NCBI RefSeq assembly: GCF_036785885.1
Contig: NC_092323.1
Coordinates: forward strand, 12,470,501-12,534,500
DNA from: Coffea arabica
Lineage: Eukaryota; Streptophyta; Magnoliopsida; Gentianales; Rubiaceae
Direction of reading: 5' to 3'
Length of the DNA: 64,000 bases
The notes under the pieces are model-generated. The model searched no databases and was not told the DNA's origin. It saw only the letters and a list, made by a program, of their open reading frames with translations. The first letter of the stretch is position 1. Each line of letters begins with the position of its first letter. The position numbers and the translations under genes are program-made. Of the stretch, positions 25,504-35,322 are shown one piece after another.

Positions 25504-27634
25504 ATGGCTGATAACAGCTTTGACTCTTCAGAGGGCAATGGCTTGTCCATTGATGATCCTGAAATTGCCTCTGTACTTACAGAGGAAATGGACCATCCAT
25601 GGAATGATGAAGCTTTAAGCTTTGGCTATCGCAGATCAGTACCTATTGATTTGCCTTGCCTGACTGAAGAGAACTTTGTTTTGATGGTTGAGGAAGAAAA
25701 TTCCCATTTGCCAAAAGATGATTATCTCGTGAGATTGAGGACAGGGGAGTTGGATATGAGTGTGAGAAGACTGGCCCTTGATTGGATTTTGAAGGTCTAT
25801 GAATTAATTTCTTCAAATGGTGTTTTTGGGTTTTTGCTTTTTAAATAGTTGGAAAAAGAATTTTTTTCCCTCATTTTCAGAAAAAAGGATAAAGAGTTGC
25901 TCTGATTTTCCTATGATTGTAATATCTTTTAAGATTTCATATTGTTTTGATCAGCATTCTTATTTTAAATCGTTTTTCTTAATTATCCTGCTCTTTTTTG
26001 GGAAATGTTGGTCTTCGGCATCGAGTCGTAATCAATTCCTTAAATGTTTTTCCTTCATTTGACCTTCTTAAATTAGCTTTTTTCTTGTCTGAATAGTTTT
26101 AATGACTTCGACTGTGTTGCCATAATTGAAGGTATCAGTAGGCATTGATGGTGTCTTTGGTCATTCAAAGCCTCATTTCTGGAGTGGTTAACCGGAATCT
26201 TATTTCCTTCTTTGGCTTGTCTTCATCCATTCCCTTTTAATGATGATTCCTTAACGATCATGCGTTTATAGAAGCTTAATCAATTTCATTCTTTTCTTCG
26301 TCTTTATTTTTTTTTCTTTTTCTGCTGTGCTGATTTCTGATACATTGTTTTTGTCATTAACAGGCTCATTCCCATTATGGTTTTGGAGAACTTACAATTT
26401 ATCTGGCTATGAATTATTTGGATCGCTTCCTTTCCCTGTTTGATTTGCCTGTAAGTCCACTACAGGGGCCAAGTGATATTCATATGCATCAGCATTTGTT
26501 TTTCTAGTGTTGTTATGACATTTCTGTAACTGATCTCATTTTTGCCATTGGATATGCAGGAAGGCACTACTTGGGCAGCGCAGTTGTTAGCTGTAGCTTG
26601 CTTCTCAATAGGAGCAAAAATGGCCGAAATCAGACTCCCTCCAATTGAGTATTTACAGGTGGAAGGGGGGAAGACTGGTTATGTTAATTCATTTGTTAAT
26701 CATTGGTTGTTTCTCATTTAGATGTTAACCAAACCTTGTAAAATTTTTGTTAAAACTAAAAATATAGGTTGGAGACCCCAAATATGTTTTTGAAGCCAAT
26801 ACTATAGAAAGAATGGAGCTTATTGTGTTGACCACTCTGAACTGGAGGATGCATTCTTATACTCCTTATGCATACATAGACTATTTTCTTAGGAAGATAA
26901 ATGTTGGTGGTGGTGATGGTAATGATCAAGAGCTTGCCTTTGATGCTTTGATTGGAAAAGCAGTCAAACTCATCTTGAGCACCATAAAAGGTCTATCTTT
27001 TGTTCTGCTGTGGAATTGATTCTCTTGTACCTTCATTGGTCCTAAAATCTTTAGAGGGTTTGATTCAGTTCTGGTGGGGGAATTGAATGCAGGCATTGAC
27101 TTCTTGGAATTCAAGCCTTCTGAGATTGCTGCAGCAGTGGCAATATTTGTTGCAGAAGAAAACATACAAGCAATAGATACTGAGAAGGCAATGTCTGGTT
27201 TGATCCTAATAGAGAAGGTATTATTTGTGGTGCCCACCAGAAAAAAAAAAACAAGAATCTGCTATAATTTATAAATTTATAATATTGCACCTGTCAACTC
27301 AGTTCAAATTTTTGCATCATTGATATTTACTATTAATTATTTGTTTGCTGGTGAAAATTTGCAGGAAAGAGTGCTCAAGTGCCATAAACTGCTGAAAGAT
27401 TTGACATTGATGATGATGATGAGTGGGTCTACAGATACTAATATGGCTAATGCCTCTGTTTCATTAGTGCCCCACAGCCCAAATGGGGTACTTGAAGCTG
27501 CTTCCTTGAACTTTAGAAGTGATGAAGGAACAGTTGGGTCATGTCCAAGTTCTTCAAATAATACTCCAGATGATGCTAATAGGATAAAATTGGACACAGA
27601 AACTTCTCCTTTTGGCAACAACTCTCAAAAGTGA
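25504..27634 (+). CDS. D-type cyclin (CYCD2/CYCD4 group)
   Basis: Six exons, 25504-25794, 26364-26450, 26560-26658, 26768-26990, 27093-27217 and 27365-27634, giving 364 residues with clean GT-AG junctions. D-type cyclins activate CDKA and lead to phosphorylation of the retinoblastoma-related protein at the G1/S transition. The N-terminal cyclin box covers residues ~70-200 (LALDWILK, AMNYLDRFLS, WAAQLLAVAC, ERMELIVLTTLNWR); the C-terminal cyclin fold follows (KGIDFLEFKPSEIAAA, KERVLKCHKLL). The tail SPNGVLEAASLNFRSDEGTV is typical of CYCD2. Odd feature: the canonical N-terminal LxCxE retinoblastoma-binding motif is absent; the closest string is LPCLTE near residue 50. The start is the first ATG of the frame after a probable leader; the frame is open only two codons further upstream (TTG AGA). 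Confidence 0.93.
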
Positions 27635-27771
27635 AAGAAAAAAAAAGTCATGAAATGTGAATTTTGGCTTCACATCCAAGTCCCTTCAGTCCAATCAGTT
27701 TGGTTGAATGGAAGCTTTGGTGTGTGGGGTCTTATAAAAAAACCCAAAAAAAAAAAGAAAAAGATTTCCAT

Positions 27772-27815
<44 letters not shown>

Positions 27816-29082
27816 GGGAAGAGATGGGAAGAGAAAGGTCCCAACTTTCATCCTTTTAGCATGAAAAGAATAGTCACCAGCTGTGAATTAATCAGGAGCT
27901 GTCAACTACTACAGAATAGCAAATGTGGATGAAAAAGTTTTGGAAGGGCAATATAGTAATTGGCAAGGGATAATACATTTTGTTTGTAGCTTCAAAAAAA
28001 AAAAAAAAAAAAGAGGAGAGAGAGAGAGATAGAGAGTAGGAGGAGAGCAGCATAGTATACAGATGGCAATATATTTGTTATATTGATATTTATTTATCCA
28101 GTAAACTATTGAAATAAAATGTACAATTTGCCCTTCCTAGTAAACCAAGATCTTATGTTACTACCATTCTTAATTGTACATTTATTAATCAGCTTACAAA
28201 AACGATTGGGAGCGAAATTGCAATTGTGCCCCTAAATTAACCAAAAAAAGAAAAAAATCATGTTAAGATGAATTTTTATGAGAATTTAATAAAGACCTCA
28301 GGCCAATTTACATGATTCAAAGATTTCCATTTCCATCTGAGGTGGAAATTGCCGTTTCTTCAAAGATAATGACAAATGCGGTGTCGTTTATCATGTTCCT
28401 GAGTAATAATTACTCGTCTGTCTTCTTTTAAAAAGAATTCGAAACGGTCATTCTGGGCCTCGATGCTAGGTTCATTGTCATATATGATTTTACGTGTGTA
28501 TGACCAATCAACATATTTGCTTTTGATTCTTAGCTACATAAGCTATCTTGATTTACACCAAAAAAAGAATAGTAATGAAAAGAAATTTCTTGTGGTTCTA
28601 AAACACTTGAAAATATAGGAAATTCTACAACACGGTATACCACATCCACATTGCGGTAAATCACATTGTCGGAAAAAAAGAAAAAATTCATGAGATAAGA
28701 TACCACAGATATAGTATACCACTTGGTAGAAGGATCCCTTGAAAAATATTTTAGGCTCCCGATTACAGGCTGTCAACGGTATGACTTCAGACCCAAGCCC
28801 AACTCAAATCCGATCCGTTTTATAAAAGCCGCAAATCAAATGAAAAACTGCAGCACCCTGAGGACAAGCAATTCAATGGCTTTCCAACAAATCCAAATTG
28901 ATAAACGAAATATTTAATATTTAAAATCCACGAAAGCTATATAATAAACAAACCAATATTTAATTTACCAAATTAAAGTTTGAACGGTAATCAGATATTA
29001 GTTTTGAAAAATTAATTTCCAAATTTTTGAAATTTTATACTAAATTCTTTAATTACTGGCTGATGAGTGTTTCATTCCTAAC
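27635..29082. other. Cyclin 3' flank and intergenic region
   Basis: No further gene seen. It holds two GA-rich microsatellites (27775-27809 and about 28013-28037). Around 28768 a GGCTGTCAACGG stretch followed by CCCAACTC-type repeats looks like the worn end of another hAT element. Confidence 0.5.
27775..27809. repeat. (GA)n microsatellite in probable cyclin 3' UTR
   Basis: About seventeen AG units, 140 bp after the cyclin stop codon. Confidence 0.95.
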
Positions 29083-29897
29083 TAGGGGTGAGCAAATTCG
29101 GTTCTTACCGAATTCATAACCGATTTCAAATTCAATTTGGTAATTTGAAATCGGGTATTTGGTAATTTGGTACAAATTTGGTACGTACCAAATTCACCGA
29201 ATTCTAATATGATATGAAATAGGTAATGAGATTATGAATTAGGTAATAACCGATTTCGCATTCAAATTCGGTAATTGAAATCGGGTACCGCATTACCGCA
29301 TTCGAATTACCAAATTGGTATATAAAATTATATAATATATAGATAAATGCTATTTAGTATTAGTATATACTACTAATACTTTATTATATTATATAGGTAA
29401 ATGCTATTAATAATAATTAGTATATGGTATTATCAATTTATCATCATATCATGTACTTATAATAATAATAATATATAATAATGTACAATATATTATTTTA
29501 GTATTTGTTAATTGTTATATGACTATAATAATACCAATATATAGTAATACATAACAATATAAGATAACTATAATACTTATTATTTTATACATGAGTAACA
29601 TGACTAGAATTAGATAATAATTAACACATATATGTATAATACTAAATATTAAACAATAAACATAATTAGTAATTAAATTTAGATATTGGTAATTTGATAC
29701 ATCATTCATGTTTGAATTATTGAATATTTGAATGCATAATCTCTAACTTGCAAGTATTAGTGTACTCTACATATTTAACATAAAAATTCATATTATCTAT
29801 TCACTAATCTTAATTCTTAAGACTTTAAGTATAGATAAGACAACTAAGTAGTTAGCAGTGTAAGTGAATGCATATGAATTGCAAATCAATGTACTAG

Positions 29898-30879
29898 TGT
29901 AAGTGCCCGGTGCAACCTAATGAGTACAAACAAATTCACAATGATGCACAAAGATATATCAAATTTAAGCACAATAAAGAAAACTTAATTAAAGAGAAAG
30001 GATAAGAAATGCAAACCAAATATCAAACCAATAGCCTCTTCAATTGATGGCGATGCTAACCAAGATGTACAAGTGAAGGCTCACTCCTTCCTCACCCCAA
30101 ACACACTTTGGTTGAGCCAAGGAGTTTTACAACTATTCTAGTTAACCCTCAACAACCTACACTTGAAAGATCACTCACCCAATTAAGAACTATTTTATAC
30201 AAATGAGGCAACCTTCACCAAGGTTTTACCACTTCAAGTGATAGGTTCACCTTCACCAAGGTTTTACTTCTCCTAGAGAGAAACCTTCACTTGAGCAACC
30301 TCACAACCCAACTTCCCCAACCCCTTATACAACCAACAAAGAATCTTTCTACTCAAAAATCTCACTTGTAAGCTTGTATTTTGTGTTGGCAAAAGTCATT
30401 TGTCTTCTTGTGCTTTGGGGTATTTATAGAAGGTGAGAAATGGCTTCAAAAGGCTCTCTAACGGTCAAATATTAAATGCTGTCAAAACTAGCCGTTGGCC
30501 TGTCGGACGTCCGAACCACCTGTCGGACGTCCGAACCCTGCATCCAAACCACCTGTCGGACGTCCGAACCCTGCGTCCGAACGTCGTCAGAGAGTCATCA
30601 AATCTTTGCGAAATTTCTCGGACGTCCGATGCGATCGATGTGCGTCCGATCCTTCCGGACGTCCGATGCTTCCTCACGAGCGTCCGACAGAGTTTCCTTC
30701 TTGATGTTCTTCATCCTTTCGGACGTCCGATAGCGTCCGACATGAGTGCCCTGTTTTTGCTTCTTCTTTTATGCCACAAGAATCTGTTCTAACAAATTAC
30801 TCACATAAAAACATTAACCCAAATCTACATATTGGTTTGTTAATCATCAAAACCAAGGATTGATCGACCAAGGTCAACA
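29898..30879 (-). repeat. 3' LTR of gag-only copia element
   Basis: Near-identical to 32660-33621. Contains a cluster of TCGGACGTCCGA palindromes at about 30500-30745 and one more repeat unit than the other LTR, which accounts for most of its extra 20 bp. Confidence 0.94.
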
Positions 30880-30893
30880 ATCTCCCCCTTTTT
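30880..30893 (-). promoter_or_regulatory. Polypurine tract of copia element
   Basis: On the minus strand AAAAAGGGGGAGAT directly precedes the 3' LTR; expected primer for plus-strand DNA synthesis. Confidence 0.88.
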
Positions 30894-30933
30894 GATGATG
30901 ACAAACAAAATGAAGATTTCTTTTATCAAATAA

Positions 30934-31005
30934 GTTCAAATAAAACTCCCCCTTAGAAAATGCCAACATGTTCAAATAAAACTCCCCCTTAGAAAATGCC
31001 AACAT
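30934..31005 (-). repeat. 36-bp tandem repeat carrying extra purine tracts
   Basis: Two exact adjacent copies (30934-30969 and 30970-31005), each containing AAGGGGGAG on the minus strand, the same motif as the true polypurine tract. They lie between the gag stop and the 3' LTR. Confidence 0.9.
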
Positions 31006-31016
31006 ACAAAGAAACT

Positions 31017-32603
31017 TCAATAAGTCCTACTCCCCCTTTTGGCATCAATCAAAAAGCCAACTTCCCCTTTATTTTTCAAGTCAAGACCATAATAGGGTCC
31101 TTGGGAGTTATTACAACATGATCTAGCAATCCACATGGATTTAATACCTTTTCTCATATTTTTCTTTACATAGCAATCATTTTGCATATGTCCAAATTGG
31201 CAACAAAAGTGACACATGATAGAAGTATTTTGCACATAGGTGGATTTAATGCAACTAATTTTCTTACTTCTTATCATAGCAAACTTATTTATGCCTTGAA
31301 AAGATTTGCTTTCTTTTGTTTGAGAAAACTTTTGTTTTTCATTTTGGAGAAACTCGTTCAAGTCATTAATTCTTTTCTTTAACAATTTTTGTTCCTCCAA
31401 CATTTTTTCATAAAACTTTGTTTTCTCTTCCAACTTCCTTTTCAAATTATTTTTGCAATCAAAAACACTTTTTTGATTTTTTAAATCATCATTTTTCATT
31501 CTCAAACATTTATTTTCTTGAAAAAGTTTGGAATTTTCTTCCAACAAATCATTTATTTTTGTTTTCAAATCTTTATTTTTAGCATAAGATTTTCTCAAAC
31601 TTTTATGCATTTTAATCATAAGAATTTTCACATCATCATCTTCATTATCTTCATCACAAGAAGAGTGATAAGAACTTACCTCATCTTCTCCAACGGCCAT
31701 TAGTGCCATTTGGGCCAACTCTTCTTTTTCTCTTTTTGAATTGCATTCATCCCATGTAATTTTGCAATCTCCTCTTGAACATCTCTTGTTGAAGATCTTC
31801 TTGAAACTTTTGATGTGAGGAGTTATATCATTATCCACTTCCATGATTTCATTACCCATGAAGGATGGGTTATCCCCCACTTGAGATGCTTTAAAAGCTA
31901 TGCCTCTCTTATACATTCTTGCATTTTCTTCCTCTTGCACTTTGAATTTCAGCTTTAATTCATAAGAGGTTAGGGTATCCACAAGAGATTCAATGGACAT
32001 AGAATTTAAATCCTTTGCCTCTTCTATAGCATTTATTTTGTTTTCCCATTCTTTTGGCAAGGCATTCAAAATCTTTCTATTTTTCTCACCCAAAGAATAT
32101 TCTTTTCCAAGCAATTTAAGATCTTCAATAATGTCACAAAATCTACTACACATCTTATCAACATTTTCAAGAGGATGCATTTTGAAAAATTCATATTGAG
32201 AAACAAGCAAAGATTTCTTTTGTTCTTTAATATCTTGGTTACCTTCATGAAATACACACAATTTATCCCAAATATCTTTAGCTGATTTACAACCTTTAAT
32301 CCTACTAGATTCATTTACATCTAATGCATTGTACAATATACACATGGCCTTGGCATTCAAAGAAAGGTATCTCTTGTCTTTTTCATTCAATTCTTGTCTA
32401 GTCTTTAATCTACTCAAATTGGTGGTAGAGTCAACTATTCTAACTTCATAAGGACCATCTTCTACCACATACCATAATTCAATATAAACGGATTGTAAGA
32501 AAATCATCATTCTTTGTTTCCACATGCTAAAATGAGAACCATTAAACATAGGTGGTCTATCAATAGATTGCCCTTCTAAAAAAGAAACTTTTATGGTTGC
32601 CAT
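31017..32603 (-). CDS. Copia Gag polyprotein (UBN2-type) with zinc knuckle
   Basis: Single 528-residue frame from ATG to stop. The first 230 residues match plant copia Gag (UBN2 domain): FNGSHFSMWKQRMMIFL near the start, DIWDKLCVFHEG, and LNALPKEWENKINAIEEAKD. An acidic patch (CDEDNEDDDVKIL) and a long Lys/Glu coiled coil (~330-430) follow, then a CCHC zinc knuckle CHFCCQFGHMQNDC (~480). The frame ends about 35 residues after the knuckle, where protease would normally start. It supplies the capsid of a virus-like particle. The undamaged frame and near-identical LTRs suggest recent selection or movement. Confidence 0.92.
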   Translation of the reverse strand: MATIKVSFLEGQSIDRPPMFNGSHFSMWKQRMMIFLQSVYIELWYVVEDGPYEVRIVDSTTNLSRLKTRQELNEKDKRYLSLNAKAMCILYNALDVNESSRIKGCKSAKDIWDKLCVFHEGNQDIKEQKKSLLVSQYEFFKMHPLENVDKMCSRFCDIIEDLKLLGKEYSLGEKNRKILNALPKEWENKINAIEEAKDLNSMSIESLVDTLTSYELKLKFKVQEEENARMYKRGIAFKASQVGDNPSFMGNEIMEVDNDITPHIKSFKKIFNKRCSRGDCKITWDECNSKREKEELAQMALMAVGEDEVSSYHSSCDEDNEDDDVKILMIKMHKSLRKSYAKNKDLKTKINDLLEENSKLFQENKCLRMKNDDLKNQKSVFDCKNNLKRKLEEKTKFYEKMLEEQKLLKKRINDLNEFLQNEKQKFSQTKESKSFQGINKFAMIRSKKISCIKSTYVQNTSIMCHFCCQFGHMQNDCYVKKNMRKGIKSMWIARSCCNNSQGPYYGLDLKNKGEVGFLIDAKRGSRTY

Positions 32604-32645
32604 GATCTTTACTCTAAGCGGTTAAGCTTGATCAAAAGAGACCAA

Positions 32646-32659
32646 GCTCTGATACCAAT
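32646..32659 (-). promoter_or_regulatory. tRNA-Met primer binding site
   Basis: On the minus strand ATTGGTATCAGAGC directly follows the 5' LTR; the TGGTATCAGAGC part is the standard initiator-Met site of plant copia elements. Confidence 0.93.
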
Positions 32660-33621
32660 TGTAAGTGCCCGGTGCAACCCAATGAGTACAAACAAATTCA
32701 CAATGATGCACAAAGATATATCAAATTTAAGCACAATAAAGAAAACTTAATTAAAGAGAAAGGATAAGAAATGCAAACCAAATATCAAACCAATAGCCTC
32801 TTCAATTGATGGCGATGCTAACCAAGATGTACAAGTGAAGGCTCACTCATTCCTCACCCCAAACACACTTTGGTTGAGCCAAGGAGTTTTACAACTATTC
32901 TAGTTAACCCTCAACAACCTACACTTGAAAGATCACTCACCCAATTAAGAACTATTTTATACAAATGAGGCAACCTTCACCAAGGTTTTACCACTTCAAG
33001 TGATAGGTTCACCTTCACCAAGGTTTTACTTCTCCTAGAGAGAAACCTTCACTTGAGCAACCTCACAACCCAACTTCCCCAACCCCTTATACAACCAACA
33101 AAGAATCTTTCTACTCAAAAATCTCACTTGTAAGCTTGTATTTTGTGTTGGCAAAAGTCATTTGTCTTCTTGTGCTTTGGGGTATTTATAGAAGGTGAGA
33201 AATGGCTTCAAAAGGCTCTCTAACGGTCAAATATTAAATGCTGTCAAAACTAGCCGTTGGCCTGTCGGACGTCCGAACCACCTGTCGGACGTCCGAACCC
33301 TGCGTCCGAACGTCGTCAGAGAGTCATCAAATCTTTGCGAAATTTCTCGGACGTCCGATGCGATCGATGTGCATCCGATGCGTGCGTCCGATCCTTCCGG
33401 ACGTCCGATGCTTCCTCACGAGCGTCCGACAGAGTTTCCTTCTTGATGTTCTTCATCCTTTCGGACGTCCGATAGCGTCCGACATGAGTGCCCTGTTTTT
33501 GCTTCTTCTTTTATGCCACAAGAATCTGTTCTAACAAATTACTCACATAAAAACATTAACCCAAATCTACATATTGGTTTGTTAATCATCAAAACCAAGG
33601 ATTGATCGACCAAGGTCAACA
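32660..33621 (-). repeat. 5' LTR of gag-only copia element
   Basis: Partner of 29898-30879, with the same TCGGACGTCCGA cluster at about 33265-33475. A small extra block (GCATCCGATGCGTG) near 33372 distinguishes it. Confidence 0.94.
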
Positions 33622-34608
33622 ACTAGTGTATTGACTTTCACAATAATATATGTAAGTAAATAAGTTTTATTTTGATTTGAAATAAATTATAAGTTTGTAA
33701 GTAATATAACTTATCACTACTCATTGTAATTTGTAAGTTTGTAACTAATATTACTTATTAGTAATCATTGTAAATTATAAATTCATAAATTATCACTAAT
33801 CGTTGTACAGTCTAAGGTTTATTCTAGTTTAAATTAATCACTTTTTATGTGTTCCTTAAATCATAGACTAATGATTTTACGCATAAGTTATCAAATAAGT
33901 TAAAATTCATATTATCTATTTACTAATCTTAAGACTTTAAGTATAGACAAGACAACTAATCAGTGTAAGACTGTAAGTGAATGTATGTGAATTGCAAATC
34001 AATGTATTAGTGTATTGACTTTCACAATAACATGTGTAAGTAAATAAGTTTTTATTTTGATTTGAAATAAATTATAAGTTTGTAACTAATATAACTTATC
34101 ACTAATCATTGTAATTTGTAAGTTTGTAACTAATATTACTTATTATTAATCAGTGTAAATTATAAATTCATTGTAACTACTAACTAATATTGCTTATAAT
34201 TAATCATTGTAAATTATAAATTCATAAATTATCACCAATCATTGTATAGTCTAAGGTTTATTCTAGTTTAAATTAATCACTTTTTATGTGTTTCTTAAAT
34301 CATAGACTAAGGATTCTAGGTATAAGTGATCAAATAAATGCCAATTAAACCACAAAATGATTAGAACATAAGTAATGTGTTCAATTATGAATAAATTTAG
34401 GGATCAAATCAGTAATAATTTATAAATCATAGATGAATTCGGTTTAACCGAATTCATTACCGTTTTCGAATTTGAAATCGGTTGCGGAATGAATTCGGTT
34501 ATGCCCAATTCGGAATTGAAAACGGTTTAAATTTTTATAGGTAGAATAACCGAATTCACCGAATTCAGTGCACCGAATTACCGAATTTGCACCGAATGCA
34601 CACCCCTA

Positions 34609-35322
34609 TTCCTAACATGCAAGAAGGGAGAAAATAATGCAAAATTTTATCATATGTGGCCAAGTGCCATAGTAAAAGTGAGCCATGTGTCTCCGGACAG
34701 TAGGACTGTCAATGTACCAGCTTCAGACTCGAACCTAACTCGAACCCGATTCTTTTTTTATTTCTGGATTTAGGATAAATAGTAGACCTGCTCACTCGAA
34801 TCCATTTTTTATATAAGATAAAACGAGTCGGATATGAATTTATATGTTCTAACCCATTTTGGACTTGGATCTAATTAGCATAAATATTTTAATAAAAATG
34901 TATATATCATTAAAATTTATTGATAATATACTTAATTTTAATTTAAAAAGATAATTTAATTGTAGTGTTGATAAAGTTTATGTACAAATAAAACTTCTAA
35001 ACTATTTAAAAATTTTATCATATTTAATTAATTCTAAAAAATCGATGTACCCGAATTCGATTAGGTCTAAATCTGGATTCGATTGATTGAGACTTGACCA
35101 AATTTGGATTCTGACCAAATCTGGATTCAGATCTAGACAGTTTCATGGCATGTCGAGTTTGGGTCTGCAATTACCAATCCTAACCTGGAACCGGTCAGTT
35201 TCTGGAATCGAATCTAGGTCCACAATTACCAAATTTAGCCCGAATTCGAACAATTTCCAAATCCGACTATTTTTGGATCCTGTTCCTGGATTAGACCCGT
35301 TACAGTAAACAGCTTTCCCGTC
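34609..35322. other. Relic repeat DNA
   Basis: No gene. Starting near 34704, TAGGACTGTCAATG followed by CGAACC-type repeats looks like an old hAT end, but no matching second end or target duplication was found. Confidence 0.4.

Larger units (their letters stand above)
29898..33621 (-). mobile_element. Gag-only Ty1/copia retrotransposon
   Basis: LTRs 29898-30879 and 32660-33621, flanked by a perfect 5-bp duplication ACTAG (29893-29897 and 33622-33626). On the minus strand the LTR reads TGTTGACC...ACTTACA. The primer site beside the right LTR and the polypurine tract beside the left LTR fix the orientation. Only gag is present; the space normally taken by protease, integrase and reverse transcriptase is missing, so movement would need enzymes from another element. 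Confidence 0.94.
29083..34608. mobile_element. hAT-type element C, split by a copia insertion
   Basis: Left end TAGGGGTGAGCA, right end TGCACACCCCTA, with a perfect 8-bp duplication TTCCTAAC (29075-29082 and 34609-34616). Ends are full of ACCGAATTCGGT-type repeats. Without the 3724-bp copia insertion and its duplication the element is about 1.8 kb. Its inside carries a ~430-bp tandem duplication: copy one at 29781-29897 plus 33627-33899, copy two at 33900-34337. No transposase. Confidence 0.9.

Noticed and set aside
30433..30792. Overlapping 70-119-residue frames on both strands
   Set aside because: They arise from the CGGACGTCCGA repeats of the copia LTR, which stay open in several frames at once.
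34704..35322. Possible sixth hAT element starting TAGGACTGTCAATG
   Set aside because: No matching right end or 8-bp duplication could be found; listed only as relic DNA.
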